Source of the DNA: Notospermus geniculatus
Taxonomy: Eukaryota; Nemertea; Pilidiophora; Heteronemertea; Lineidae
DNA: 64,000 bases
Assembly: GCA_002633025.1 (NCBI GenBank)
Contig: NMRB01000295.1
Coordinates: 122,599-186,598, forward strand
Direction of reading: 5' to 3'
The notes under the pieces are model-generated. The model was not told the origin of the DNA, searched no databases, and saw only the letters and a program-made list of their open reading frames with translations. The position numbers and the translations under genes were made by a program. Below are positions 9,401 through 17,116 of this stretch, one piece after another; the stretch's first letter is position 1, and every line of letters starts with the position of its first letter.

Positions 9401-11993
9401 ATGACACCTCTACCGTTGTTGATATCAGACTATAAACCCAAAACTTTAACTTTAACTTCATGTGTCTTTGTGAACCAGCAAATTGGTTGGCTCATAACCT
9501 TGCACACTTTGACCAGGAATTGCCACAGAGTACAAGCGGTTTGCCATGCATGTCGACTTTTTTTAGAACATGCAAGATGTAAAAGGACTGAGCTACGCTT
9601 TAGGAAGAGAACTTCGGTGTCGTGTGTGTAACATTTGCGGAGCCCTACGCCGGTGTAGCACCAAAAGTGCTATTCCGAAACCCTCCTCTTATCTCTGAAG
9701 ACAAGACAGTTTTATTTGAGGTTTAGAAATATCGATTCGTTACCAAGTATGGACTTGACTCAGTTTTCTATTTCATCTCTGGGCAGAAACTACGGGCCGT
9801 ATTCTAGAACCTTCCTTAACTCTAAGGTTTACCTTTAGCTATTGTTTGCAGGGCAGAATACAAAAGCTTTAAGTGGACCTTAGAGTTAGGGAGGCTTCAA
9901 TAATACGGGCCTATGACTCATTTGTACGTAATTTCAGAAAGGTGATATCAATCTCTTGTTTTCACAAATGGGGTGTGAACATCTTTCTACAGTATATTTG
10001 GTATCGTGATGTTTCTAAACCTCGGTGAGGCCCCAACCCGGGCAACCGAAATAAAATACATGAAAAGGATTTAAACTCAGGTGGGACAGAATATGATATC
10101 CTACCAATGTTTTCTAAACAGTTGACACCAACGCATACACCTGAAAATGTTGTTTATATCATTTGAAGATGCTTCTCTTTACGTTCCTATCACCTTTACC
10201 TCCTTTCATCAACTCGAGCACTGCCAAGGAATTTGCTTCATCGATGCGCCGTCGCTTTAGCGTTGACGACCAGCGTTCGGCGGGGCGCGGAATAATTATA
10301 TATTCTTAGAAGAAAAACTCTTTTCCCCATCTTATAGGCAGTTTTACCTGATCGCGTACTGATCAATTTGCACACCGCCTTTGAATTTCGGTGTAGGCAT
10401 ACGCCGTCGTTTCTACCTGCAAAAGCAGTTCTCACACAGCATGAGTACCTAACTTACCAATATATGCGGGGTGAAGATAAGTGGTATGGACAGCGGCAGT
10501 GAGGAGGCAACCGCAGTGAGCAGCAATGTTTGTCCCCCGTTTGAGATCTTCTATTACCACCTATAAAATCAAATCAATCGATTAGACAGTCTGGAATTTC
10601 GTGGTTCAAATATCGCCATCGGTACTTGCTACCTTCTTTCTCACGACGAGGCTCAGCTTCCGTCACAAATGCTACAGCAAGAATGGAAGGGCCCACTCTG
10701 AACGGAAATGCTATAACTTGATTTGGAAACCCATATGTCTTAAACGTCGTCAAAACTGAACATACCTTGTCAACGAACCACTGCTGCGGATCCGTACTGC
10801 TTGTGACATCAATCTTTAACATGAGAGTATTGATTCGGGGACCGTAGTCTGCATTGGTGAAGATAAAAGTTTCCTGTCTGTCAATGGAAATATTTAAAGA
10901 ACGTTAAGATGAAGGTAAACAGACGATTATTGAACGTTGTCATGGTACAGGGCGCACTCCTTCCATTTCTTCGACTTTCGGCACAGCAACAACAATAGGG
11001 AGTTTTCGCAAAGCCCCCGAAACGCCAACGCCAAACCCATTGTTCGATGCCACGAAGAGAGCACCGAACAAAAGGAGACGTTCGTGTTGGCGTTTCGGGG
11101 GCTTTGCGAAAAATCTGTAATAGTGAGGTTTCGCAAATCTGACGAAAAACGAAGTACGAAATACGAAGTTTATTGGACTTCATTTCCGTGACGAAATGTA
11201 TTTCAGGTTGGTAGCAGGGATATTTGTGGTACCATCTCCAGAAATACATAAATGAAGTTGAATTTCGTATTTCATGCGTCGTGTTTCGTCGGCGCGTTTG
11301 CGAAAACTCACTAAGTCTGCATTAGCATTGCAATCAGGAAGGTAAAGCATTTCATTGTGATCTTCCAAGAGCCCCTAAAAATAAGCATTCCCGAATTCCT
11401 AAAAATGGCTGCTGGCGCAGACGACCAACGTAATTCGTCTGGACGGGGTCAAATGCAAGAAAGTCGGCCTTTTTAAACCAGTTCGACTTGATTTTGAGTC
11501 ATCAGAATTATTTCTGCTGAGTTTTCCTTTGTACGGTGCGCTGATAATGGACCCGTTCGTCCTCGCCAAAGGGAGCCAGTATTCGGCGACATGTTCTTCA
11601 TACTCACGTATTAGCTTTGAATTTCGAGCCAGTTGGGTTAGCGATCGTCTTTGTGTTGGTTCCCGCTAATAATTTGAGCCCGCTGCCAGGATCCGTGTAT
11701 CCAACACCGACAGTGACATCCCGAATCGTCCCGATTTTGCCTGTGTAAATCGTCAACCTAAGCCCCTGTTGACTAACAACTGTAAATAGAGTAACATTCA
11801 TTAATATCACTAAAGGCCGAAGAGATTTCAATGGAATAAATATGCTCCAATCGATTGTGGATCAAGGAACAAGACCATATACTCTATGTATATATCCTGA
11901 AATTTTATAAATGGTTTTCCTCGACTTACCTCTGCCTAATACCAGAAAGAATAGCACCAATGTAATCGGAAGGGTTATCCTGAACGCTGCCAT
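317..11993 (-). CDS. PLAT-TSP1(x7)-EGF secreted or cell-surface protein gene (span of 12 exons, 3' end outside window)
   Basis: Twelve exons join in one frame: 11993-11930, 11779-11608, 10877-10645, 8203-8045, 7263-7090, 4816-4637, 3746-3567, 3347-3168, 2929-2768, 2411-2241, 1284-1156 and 436-317, about 1924 nt or 641 residues. Order from the N-terminus: signal peptide (residues 1-22), PLAT/LH2-like domain (about 26-125), seven TSP1 repeats (about 157-558), EGF (559-601), calcium-binding EGF (602-641). From the third exon's end onward every exon starts and ends in phase 1, so each domain is a shuffle-ready module. Known family roles: PLAT domains bind lipid or membrane proteins; TSP1 and EGF modules mediate matrix and cell-surface contacts. 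The signal peptide implies secretion; no membrane anchor is seen because the C-terminus lies left of position 1. No ortholog is recognised, so no symbol is given. The exon chain is strong; the end of exon 3 and any missed small exon are the uncertain parts. Confidence 0.88.
437..2240 (-). other. Introns between exons 12, 11 and 10
   Basis: Apart from exon 11 (1156-1284) this stretch is intronic. No further EGF or TSP1 cysteine pattern, no clear repeat and no RNA gene was seen. Long frames here have no domain features. The first 316 bases of the window are likewise intron with nothing recognised. Confidence 0.6.
1156..1284 (-). CDS. Exon 11: EGF-like domain 1
   Basis: Acceptor CTTTTTTTCAG, donor GAAG|GTTAGAG, 129 nt, phase 1-1. 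Six cysteines in EGF spacing: [17 protein letters not shown], then [18 protein letters not shown]. The D-x-D/N-E calcium motif is absent before the first cysteine, so calcium binding is doubtful. The donor GTTAGA is weaker than the others in this gene. Confidence 0.85.
2241..2411 (-). CDS. Exon 10: TSP1 repeat 7
   Basis: Acceptor CATCTTCCAG, donor GATG|GTACGAT, 171 nt, phase 1-1. Reads [20 protein letters not shown] then [17 protein letters not shown] and [10 protein letters not shown]. Six cysteines, WxxWxxW and CSVTCG O-fucose consensus. Last TSP1 before the EGF modules. Confidence 0.92.
2768..2929 (-). CDS. Exon 9: TSP1 repeat 6
   Basis: Acceptor GTAAATTTCAG, donor TCCG|GTAGGC, 162 nt, phase 1-1. 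Reads [20 protein letters not shown] then [17 protein letters not shown] and [10 protein letters not shown]. Six cysteines and WxxWxxW. The segment after the second cysteine is three residues shorter than in its neighbours (no GGG turn). No long ATG-started frame marks it; it was found by homology to the other repeats. Confidence 0.9.
3168..3347 (-). CDS. Exon 8: TSP1 repeat 5 (tandem twin of exon 7)
   Basis: Acceptor AATTTCCAG|GA by alignment to exon 7; a second AG six bases further (GAATAG|TG) is also in frame, so the exon may begin two codons later. Donor AATG|GTACGAG, 180 nt, phase 1-1. Reads [20 protein letters not shown] then RRRRRNC. Pro replaces Ser before the second cysteine, so O-fucosylation is not expected although the twin exon keeps it. 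Confidence 0.92.
3567..3746 (-). CDS. Exon 7: TSP1 repeat 4 (tandem twin of exon 8)
   Basis: Acceptor AATTTTCAG|GA, donor AATG|GTACGAG, 180 nt, phase 1-1. Reads [20 protein letters not shown], then [13 protein letters not shown] and [10 protein letters not shown]. Nearly the same as exon 8, including flanking intron sequence, so the two arose by a recent tandem duplication. CSLSCG keeps the O-fucose consensus. Confidence 0.93.
4336..4368. repeat. TATG/TATATG microsatellite
   Basis: Alternating TATG and TATATG units in the intron between exons 7 and 6. Otherwise the 890-base intron 3747-4636 shows nothing recognisable. Confidence 0.7.
4637..4816 (-). CDS. Exon 6: TSP1 repeat 3
   Basis: Acceptor GGCTCTTTCAG, donor ACGG|GTAAGAG, 180 nt, phase 1-1. 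Reads [20 protein letters not shown], then [20 protein letters not shown], ending [10 protein letters not shown]. Six cysteines, intact WxxWxxW, and CSTTC as an O-fucose candidate. Codes on the minus strand; the plus-strand frames here are shadows. Confidence 0.92.
5430..5502 (-). mobile_element. 3' part of tRNA-derived SINE
   Basis: On the minus strand the segment carries a pol III B box (GGGTTCGAGTCC) followed by CGCGGTTACCATGATTTTTT. The same 3' module, CGGGCAGAA...GGGTTCGAATCC...CTACCATATTTTTTT, recurs on the plus strand at 6550-6600, so this is a family and not a functional tRNA. The 5' half appears displaced by the adjacent MITE at 5503. Confidence 0.5.
5503..5681. mobile_element. Foldback MITE with CAATAGGAGC termini, copy 1
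   Basis: Ends are inverted: CAATAGGAGCTGTCAGC on the left and the complement of GGCTGACTGCTCCTATTG on the right. Interior holds GGTGTCACTACGGCCC and a GCGGACC inverted pair. Related copies lie at 27573-27720 and 36950-37123 (opposite orientation). Intronic. Confidence 0.7.
6253..6488. mobile_element. Near-perfect palindrome; nested TAGGGAGG-ended MITE
   Basis: CAGGAGCCATGTTCCCGAAG on the left pairs with CTTCGGGAACATGGCTCCTG on the right; arms are about 115 bases with the centre near 6368. Within it, 6309-6431 begins TAGGGAGGTTTCGCAAGC and ends with the complement, the same terminus as the family at 10996, 11121, 36042 and 47535. It lies in the intron between exons 6 and 5. Confidence 0.8.
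6495..6615 (+). mobile_element. tRNA-derived SINE, plus-strand copy
   Basis: B box GTGGGTTCGAATCCCC with 3' CTTGACTACCA and a T-rich tail; matches the minus-strand piece at 5430-5502. The A-box half is degenerate and no paired acceptor stem is found, so it is not a working tRNA. Confidence 0.5.
7090..7263 (-). CDS. Exon 5: TSP1 repeat 2
   Basis: Acceptor TCGGTCGCAG, donor ACGG|GTAGGC, 174 nt, phase 1-1. Opens [20 protein letters not shown] and carries six cysteines with the central R-S-R layer. WxxWxxW is intact. The residue before the second cysteine is Val, so the O-fucose site present in repeats 1, 3, 4 and 7 is lost here. Confidence 0.92.
7428..7681. mobile_element. Foldback MITE ending TTAATACCCCCATCACACTG
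   Basis: The left end TACCCCCATCACACTGA pairs with TCAGTGTGATGGGGGTATAA at the right; secondary pairing of AGTACGTTCTTGAAAA with the right arm. About 254 bases, inside the intron between exons 5 and 4. The remainder of that intron (7690-8040) repeats GTCGACCTG or GTGGACCTG four times but has no other structure. Confidence 0.7.
8045..8203 (-). CDS. Exon 4: TSP1 repeat 1
   Basis: Acceptor CTCTTCCAG and donor CCGG|GTAAGT bound 159 nt, phase 1-1. The repeat reads [17 protein letters not shown] and has six cysteines. It is the shortest and most divergent TSP1: it has only two of the usual tryptophans and lacks the DGNW opening shared by the others. CSQTCG fits the O-fucose consensus (C-x-x-S/T-C) and WSSW fits the C-mannosylation motif. 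Confidence 0.88.
9168..9462 (+). mobile_element. tRNA-derived SINE with complete head
   Basis: Head 9170-9240 has an A box (TGGTGTAGTGGTTCGG) and B box (CGGGTTCGAATCCCG), with partly pairing ends GCCACGG/TGCTGGC. The body contains CACCCAAGTGTATAAATGGG, a stretch I recognise as common in deuterostome SINE bodies, and the tail is AACTTTAACTTTAACTT. No clear target duplication. It sits in the long intron between exons 4 and 3. Confidence 0.75.
9793..9911. mobile_element. Foldback MITE with GGGCCGTATT termini, copy 1
   Basis: CGGGCCGTATTCTAGAACC at the left and TAATACGGGCC at the right, with CCTTAACTCTAAGG / CCTTAGAGTTAGGG pairing inside. Same end motif as 30915-31037. Confidence 0.65.
10645..10877 (-). 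CDS. Exon 3: second half of PLAT/LH2-like domain
   Basis: Acceptor CCATTGACAG precedes 10877. The exon reads [12 protein letters not shown], then [10 protein letters not shown] and WFVDKV, the last being the hallmark PLAT signature (W-F/Y-L/V-D-K/R-V). The frame then runs on through [17 protein letters not shown], which fits the final PLAT strands. Three possible donors exist: GACAAG|GTATG at 10766 (phase 0), GTC|GTGAGA at 10645 (phase 1) and GAAG|GTAGCA at 10633 (phase 1). Only the last two fit the phase-1 acceptor of exon 4, so 10645 is preferred; the early donor would demand an unseen extra exon. Confidence 0.65.
10996..11115. mobile_element. MITE, TAGGGAGTTTTCGCAAAG ends
   Basis: TAGGGAGTTTTCGCAAAGCC on the left; GGCTTTGCGAAAAATCTG on the right. 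The inverted arms include CCCCGAAACGCCAAC and its complement. A sister copy sits at 55773-55886 in duplication copy B. It lies in the intron between exons 3 and 2. Confidence 0.75.
11121..11313. mobile_element. MITE, TAGTGAGGTTTCGCAAATC ends
   Basis: Directly abuts the previous element. Ends TAGTGAGGTTTCGCAAATC and GCGTTTGCGAAAACTCACTA; interior GACGAAAAACGAAGTACGAA shared with 36042-36435 and 47535-48300. Shorter internally than the 394-base form. Confidence 0.75.
11608..11779 (-). CDS. Exon 2: first half of PLAT/LH2-like domain
   Basis: Acceptor ATTTACAG at 11780-11787 and donor AC|GTGAGTATG give a 172-nt exon (phase 1 in, phase 2 out). It encodes the opening of a PLAT beta-sandwich: [20 protein letters not shown], then a turn and LKLLAG, matching the family pattern of a beta strand ending Y-T-G, a variable loop, then V-x-V-x-V-x-L/G. 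The frame continues without break into exon 3. Confidence 0.8.
11930..11993 (-). CDS. Exon 1: start codon and signal peptide
   Basis: ATG at 11993-11991 opens MAAFR followed by the hydrophobic stretch [13 protein letters not shown], a typical signal peptide of about 20 residues. The exon closes with AGAG|GTAAGTCG, a near-ideal donor, in phase 1. No upstream in-frame ATG with similar context was noticed. Any 5' UTR exon and the promoter lie above 11993 and cannot be defined; no TATA box is evident there. Confidence 0.85.
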
Positions 11994-12800
11994 AATTGAA
12001 GTTATATTCTTGATATGCTTTGATTATCTTCCTCTTGTTGCATACGATATTCGGCTCAGGTTATGAGGTCTTTTCCTGAGCATGTTTCTTCATCTGAAGT
12101 GGAAAGAAAATCTTGTGGAGTGAAATTAGGGGAAGAGGAACTTAACCGTGTAAATCGTCCAAAAAGTGAGGACAAGTACATAGTACAGAGAACTAGAGAA
12201 AGAAAAAATTAGACAATAAAGAGGGCATTCTACGAATGAAAGGGTGCCATACCAAATGGAAGGTAGAGGAGGAGGAAACCTCACTGAAACGCTTGACGCT
12301 CTACTCCGACTTAGAATTTTTTCCCAATGAGGTGCATCTTAAAAGCAATGTTCTTTTGCGCGGTTGCCATGTCAGAATAATATGAATACAAAAAAGTAAT
12401 GGATACCCCAGTAATCCTCCTTGCACGACTCACCAACGAAAACTGGGTTAATCTATTGTGGATTTGTCATGATATTCATTTTAAAATGTGACAACGTGAA
12501 GGTGAGATAGTTTATAGACCTTTGCTTAAAGGCTTTGCCACAATGTGTCTTTCATGAGTCCTATAAGAGGGTTGATCAGAAAGTGTATTGGTGACCCGAT
12601 TATTATGAAGAGTATTCTTCTGAGACAGTTTTTGTCACACGCGATAACAAGCTGTGGACAATATGAATTATAATGACCCGTCTTACAGTCATGAGCAAAT
12701 GTAGGTAGAATTTCCTATGATTCGTATCAGGGAACGTCGCAATTTTGTTGGACATTGACTCTTCTTCTGACTATGTGGCCACTTGAATCTTCAGATTCCT

Positions 12801-12942
12801 GCCTAAGGCTTCCTGTACATAGAAGTATACGGTATACGAAAACACCGGTTAACAAAGGCATTCCGAGGATTCACCACCGTGAAGCCATTGTTAACCGGCG
12901 TTTTCGTATACCGTATACTTCAATGTAAAGGAAGCCTTAGGC
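12801..12942. mobile_element. GTATAC palindrome MITE, copy 1
   Basis: GCCTAAGGCTTCC at the left and GGAAGCCTTAGGC at the right; arms include AAGTATACGGTATACGAAAA and CCGGTTAAC, nearly perfectly inverted around a short loop (TTCACCACCGTGAA). It lies 0.8 kb upstream of the start codon at 11993. Confidence 0.85.
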
Positions 12943-13070
12943 CCCTATTACATAGAAGTATACGGTATACGAAAACGCCGGTGAACAAAGGCTTCAGATG
13001 GATTCACGACCGTGCACCCATTGTTACCGGCGTTTTCGTAAATATACCGTATACTTATGTAACAGGGGCC
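12940..13070. mobile_element. GTATAC palindrome MITE, copy 2 (abutting copy 1)
   Basis: Ends GGCCCCTATTACATAG and CTATGTAACAGGGGCC-like; same GTATACGGTATACG core and CCGGTGAACAAAGGC arm. It shares two bases with copy 1, so the two elements sit head to tail. Confidence 0.8.
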
Positions 13071-16000
13071 AAGCATCAACATGCGCAGGTTACTTCGACA
13101 GTCGCACTCGGACAGTTTCGCTTTCAACACATGAACAGTCATGCTGGTAAGCATGATCATTGAGAATCTGTTGAAAAATTCACGATGAAACTATTGTTTT
13201 GATTGTACTGGATATCGAGAGCATTATCGATTGGAGAATCAAATACGCTGTATTCCTAGCTGGGACGGTGAATAATGTATGTGTACAATGAGACCACGAG
13301 TGTGTTACAGGGAACAGCCCAAGCGATGATCGACATCTGTGACCATGGTACCAGAGAAAATAAATTAAAGCCAATCTGACTCGTCTGTTGACTGTTGGGC
13401 GAAATGATCACGGTGTGCATTGATCAGAAACGCTATTGACATTGTTAAATGAAATACAACGTTGTCTACTTCAGCACCAGGTTGAGAGGATAGAGCTCTG
13501 TTGCTGGTAACGTCGATGCCCAACCTGATGCGGGGTAGAAATTTCGTGGACAAAGACAAAAAGCTGTTCGGGAGGCTGCGCCCGATTGTTCAGCCGATCT
13601 TCTCAAGCGCAGTCATTTTGGTGAAGCACCAACCTCAATGGAACAAGTGCTCAAAAATAATCTCTTGGCCCGATCACCAGCAGGTACGCCTCTGTCACCG
13701 GCCAGTCATCAAATAAAAATCAGTTGCATAATAAAAAAACCAAAATTATGCTGATATGATATAGTTCCTTTCCTCTACCTGATTTTCATTTATAAATAGC
13801 GTGTACCGCCGTCATTTATCTCTGGGTCCAATCAGGCCGTATACGATTCGACCGCATCGCATCCTCTTCTACAGAAACACTAGTCAAGATAATGAAGAAT
13901 TTCAAATTCATTTTCTAGCATAGACTGGACATATTTGAGTTTGTACATGTACCTTTAAAGAGGCAGGCGTTGACTGCATTCTTGCAATATGAATGCGTTC
14001 TGAACAATGCCTGGAAAATTGATGATGACTGGATTACGGACGAATATAAAGCATCGGAACGGACTGATAGTGTTGCTAAGCATTGGTGTGGTTCAGGTTG
14101 ATAGGAAATTTGATTACGCAAGCTTTTGTGTTGAGAACATGACTTAATTGAAGTTTCGGAAAATTAATAATATGTAAACCAGACGTTTTAAACTCCTGAT
14201 CATTAAAAGCTTTCCTCGACGCGATGTGCTTAATTGGTTGAATTTTCCTCCTAACTGAATTTTTGCCCTCGACAAGGTCGTGTCCCGCTCTGATCTTGCC
14301 GGGGACAGATTCGCACTGAATTCCCCCATAAATCGAGACATTGTATTTGATAATGCATAAATATTTGATCGCCAAGAACACGCTTGAGTCTCGCTGCCCG
14401 TCCAAGCCGGATTATTATTATATTAATACATACATCTCAAGTATACATAAACGATCCGTTGTGCCTTAAAAAGAAGCAGTCATGCGTCCACAACAATTTC
14501 GGTAGGTATCTATCATACGAAGACCTATAGGCCCACACGACCAACTTCACAAAGGGACCATGGGGATAGAAGTGCAAATACACAATTTGAAAAGAAATAT
14601 CGTAACTAAACTAGGTGAAATAAAATGGCATTTGAAAAGTGAGATGTGCATCACACTGTCTTGAATATAAATGACGCAAAAATGGGGAGCTTTAACTCGA
14701 TTTCAGTTTTGGTCGCCTGACGAAAGACTCAAACTCGAATAAAAAAAGGGTTACGCCCCGTCTTTGTCGCCAAAAAATGTTGGGAAATTAAGGACCATCA
14801 GGGCGCAGCCGATGAAGTAATCATAAGGGATTTTGTGTAGACCTAATTCATTGTCATGAGCTGCACGGAGGTTGCCCAGAGTTTCTTGAATTGAACATCA
14901 ACCGGGCCGAGGTTTCTGCGCCGCCGAGTCCGCGGCAGTGCCAACAGACGACAGTAACGTTTATCATGAAAGAAATGCTTTTGTGGTCAGACCTCCTGTT
15001 ACGTAACCTTTCCCTCGGCATCGTTTCTCTACAGTAATATCACGGTATTGCTTACCTGCACTGTTCTAAATACTGTATCCGCCTATCCAGCAAAATTCAT
15101 GTCCACCATTTTATCGACCGACAATAATCCTGTCCAATATCACTTGCCGATAGGACGACGGTCGAGTTACTCTGGACTGCACGATATGACCAGGATATTC
15201 CGATACCTGCTATTGATTTCGAATTAAATGATACCGGTAATCTGTATCCATGGAGGTAAATCCTGAGAAGATGATTCGGATCTGGCCGACCTCGTAAATA
15301 GACCAGGAAGACGCGATCGTTTAAAGTGGCCACTGTTGACGCCGTTGTCACCCTACTTGCGATGACTATTCAAAGCAATAACATTTGCTATTGAATGTGT
15401 CTCTATAAACATACAGAAGAAGAATTTGAATGATGCGCTCAATAGCCTACTATTGAAGCCATATATTGACCGCAATGCCATCTGTCGCCAGATCACGATT
15501 TTGCTATTTAGGCCTGGCCCGCGCTTTCAGATCTGATCAACCACGCCCTAGGACGACATTAGTTTTATCTAGCCCGGGTGTGGAGCGCATTCGGACAAGT
15601 CACTCATGACCCGCCCGTCGTATAGGCCTAGATACAGCATCTGGGGCAGAGAATAAAGATACCGGTACAGGCAAGTAGGCCTACAACCGGAAAATTTAAG
15701 ATAGCATAGAGCAAGGACTGTCGTTCAGTTCTCTCGGCCTAGGCCTAGGCCTACTAAAGGCTATGAGGCACAAAAGTGGTCCATTTGCTTGTTCCGATTA
15801 TCGGGGAGAACAATTCAAAATCGTAGGCCTATTCCTCAGACAACATCTAAAGATTCTTTTCGAAAAAGTTTCATGTTTTTGTGTAGGCCTCAGAAACTTG
15901 TAGGCCTACTAAAATGGCGCTGCGTTCACTGGGCGGATCCACGCGGATTTCGCCGGGATTGCGGGAAAAGAGGGCAGGCCCGGATTTAGAGGGGGCACAT

Positions 16001-16170
16001 GGGGCACGTGCCTCCCTATTTTTCGAGGGGCAATGATATTTTTACTGCATTTTTTGGAAATCGTCTAGTATTTCATGTCTAAGATGGTGGGAAATCACAT
16101 ATGCCTATATCAGAGCTTTGATATTTCAAATTTTCAAGTCCAACCTCGGCGCACTGTGCTCTAGAAACCT
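13071..16170. other. Non-coding, mostly unique sequence
   Basis: No gene, RNA or clear mobile element recognised between 13071 and about 15960. 15480-15920 is rich in AGGCCTAC motifs (for example CCTAGGCCTAGGCCTAC at 15737). Confidence 0.45.
15970..16110 (+). mobile_element. Degenerate GC-rich repeat, related to 22810-23095
   Basis: CCCGGATTTAGAGGGGGCAC followed by a segment (GAGGGGCAATGATATTTTTACTG, AATCGTCTAGTATTTCATGT) that matches 22990-23065 in the opposite orientation. Terminal GGATCC/GGATTT plus a G-run is shared with 27215 and 41340. Confidence 0.5.
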
Positions 16171-16171
16171 N
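16171..16171. other. Single-n assembly join
   Basis: An isolated n between AGAAACCT and ATTGAGGTTT. Like the one at 53431 it may mark a contig junction of unknown size. Confidence 0.8.
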
Positions 16172-16184
16172 ATTGAGGTTTCCA

Positions 16185-16290
16185 CAGAGTATCAGGCCAT
16201 CCCCGGTTTTACCACTGGGCTGTATATAGGTTGGATAGGTCACCAGTTATCAACGTGGAGGAGGGATAAATAGTCACCTCATGCATCAGA
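16185..16290 (+). repeat. Interspersed repeat, second copy at 30776-30872
   Basis: Shares GTATCAGGCCA/GTATCAGCCCA, CACTGGCTATATATAGGTTG-like, CACCAG and GGAGGGATAAA-AGTCACCT with the copy at 30776-30872. Family unknown. Confidence 0.55.
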
Positions 16291-16628
16291 CTAACGGTTC
16301 CGGTCCACCTGACCGTTTCAGGGAGTGTGGTGTTCTACGATTTAACAGGGAATGAATAACTCCCACACATTCAATTAAAAGCAGTGATACCGGCCCCCGT
16401 TCCGCTCATGGACTGCAAATAAGTCTAGATCATTGGATTTGGCTTATAAACCTGTTTGGTATGCGGAATCTCTGATGCGACAACACATTTTAAGCTCCAG
16501 CGACTGTTGACTTTCCTCTTGTCTTTACAATGCCAATCGCACTACGCGTGTTCGGCGTTGTTAAGAAGCTGGCTCAAGAGCTTCTTCACTTGAAAGAAAA
16601 GCGGTGACATCTTGTTGCTTATCACTCT

Positions 16629-17116
16629 GTTGGAGGTATCTATGGCACGCCTTTTGCTTCAAAATGTCAACAACAAAAAACACAATCGAAGTTAGCAAAA
16701 AACAAAGTCAAATATTTCAATTCAAAAACATAAAAAGTAAAGTTGAAAGCTAGTGCCCCCATACCATGTGTGGTGGCGCTGCGAGCAACTTGGCATGGAG
16801 TACACACAAGAAAAGATGACGTCTTATTGTTCGACATTTTTTTAAATTCTTCGACTGTTTTTTTTTCTGTCGATTGTAAATTTGTTTTTAGTCTGACTTT
16901 GTTTTCTATTATTACCGTGTTTCTAAACTGTTTAAAAACTCATTTTTATCTTGGTTTTACGGTTGTGTTTTTCTTAAAACTCTTTAAAAATAACTTTCAA
17001 CTTTACTTTGTATGTTTTTGAATTGAAATATTTCTTCTGACTTTGTTTTTTGCTAACTTCGATTGTGTTTTTTGTTCTTGACATTTTGAAGCAAATGGCG
17101 TGCCATAGGTATCAAC
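16629..17116. mobile_element. Long-arm foldback element, T-rich centre
   Basis: Arms of about 120 bases: ATGGCACGCCTTTTGCTTCA and AAACACAATCGAAGTTAGCA on the left are found complemented on the right at 16993-17116. The centre is T-rich with repeated TTTAAAA, and no transposase frame exists. Confidence 0.8.

Larger units (their letters stand above)
8204..10632 (-). other. Intron 3-4 background
   Basis: Besides the SINE at 9168 and the foldback at 9793, this 2.4-kb intron shows no TSP1, EGF or PLAT pattern on the minus strand and no gene on the plus strand. Confidence 0.5.

Noticed and set aside
12801-13070. CRISPR-like repeat array
   Set aside because: The repeated units are inverted-repeat mobile elements in an animal genome, with no regular spacers.
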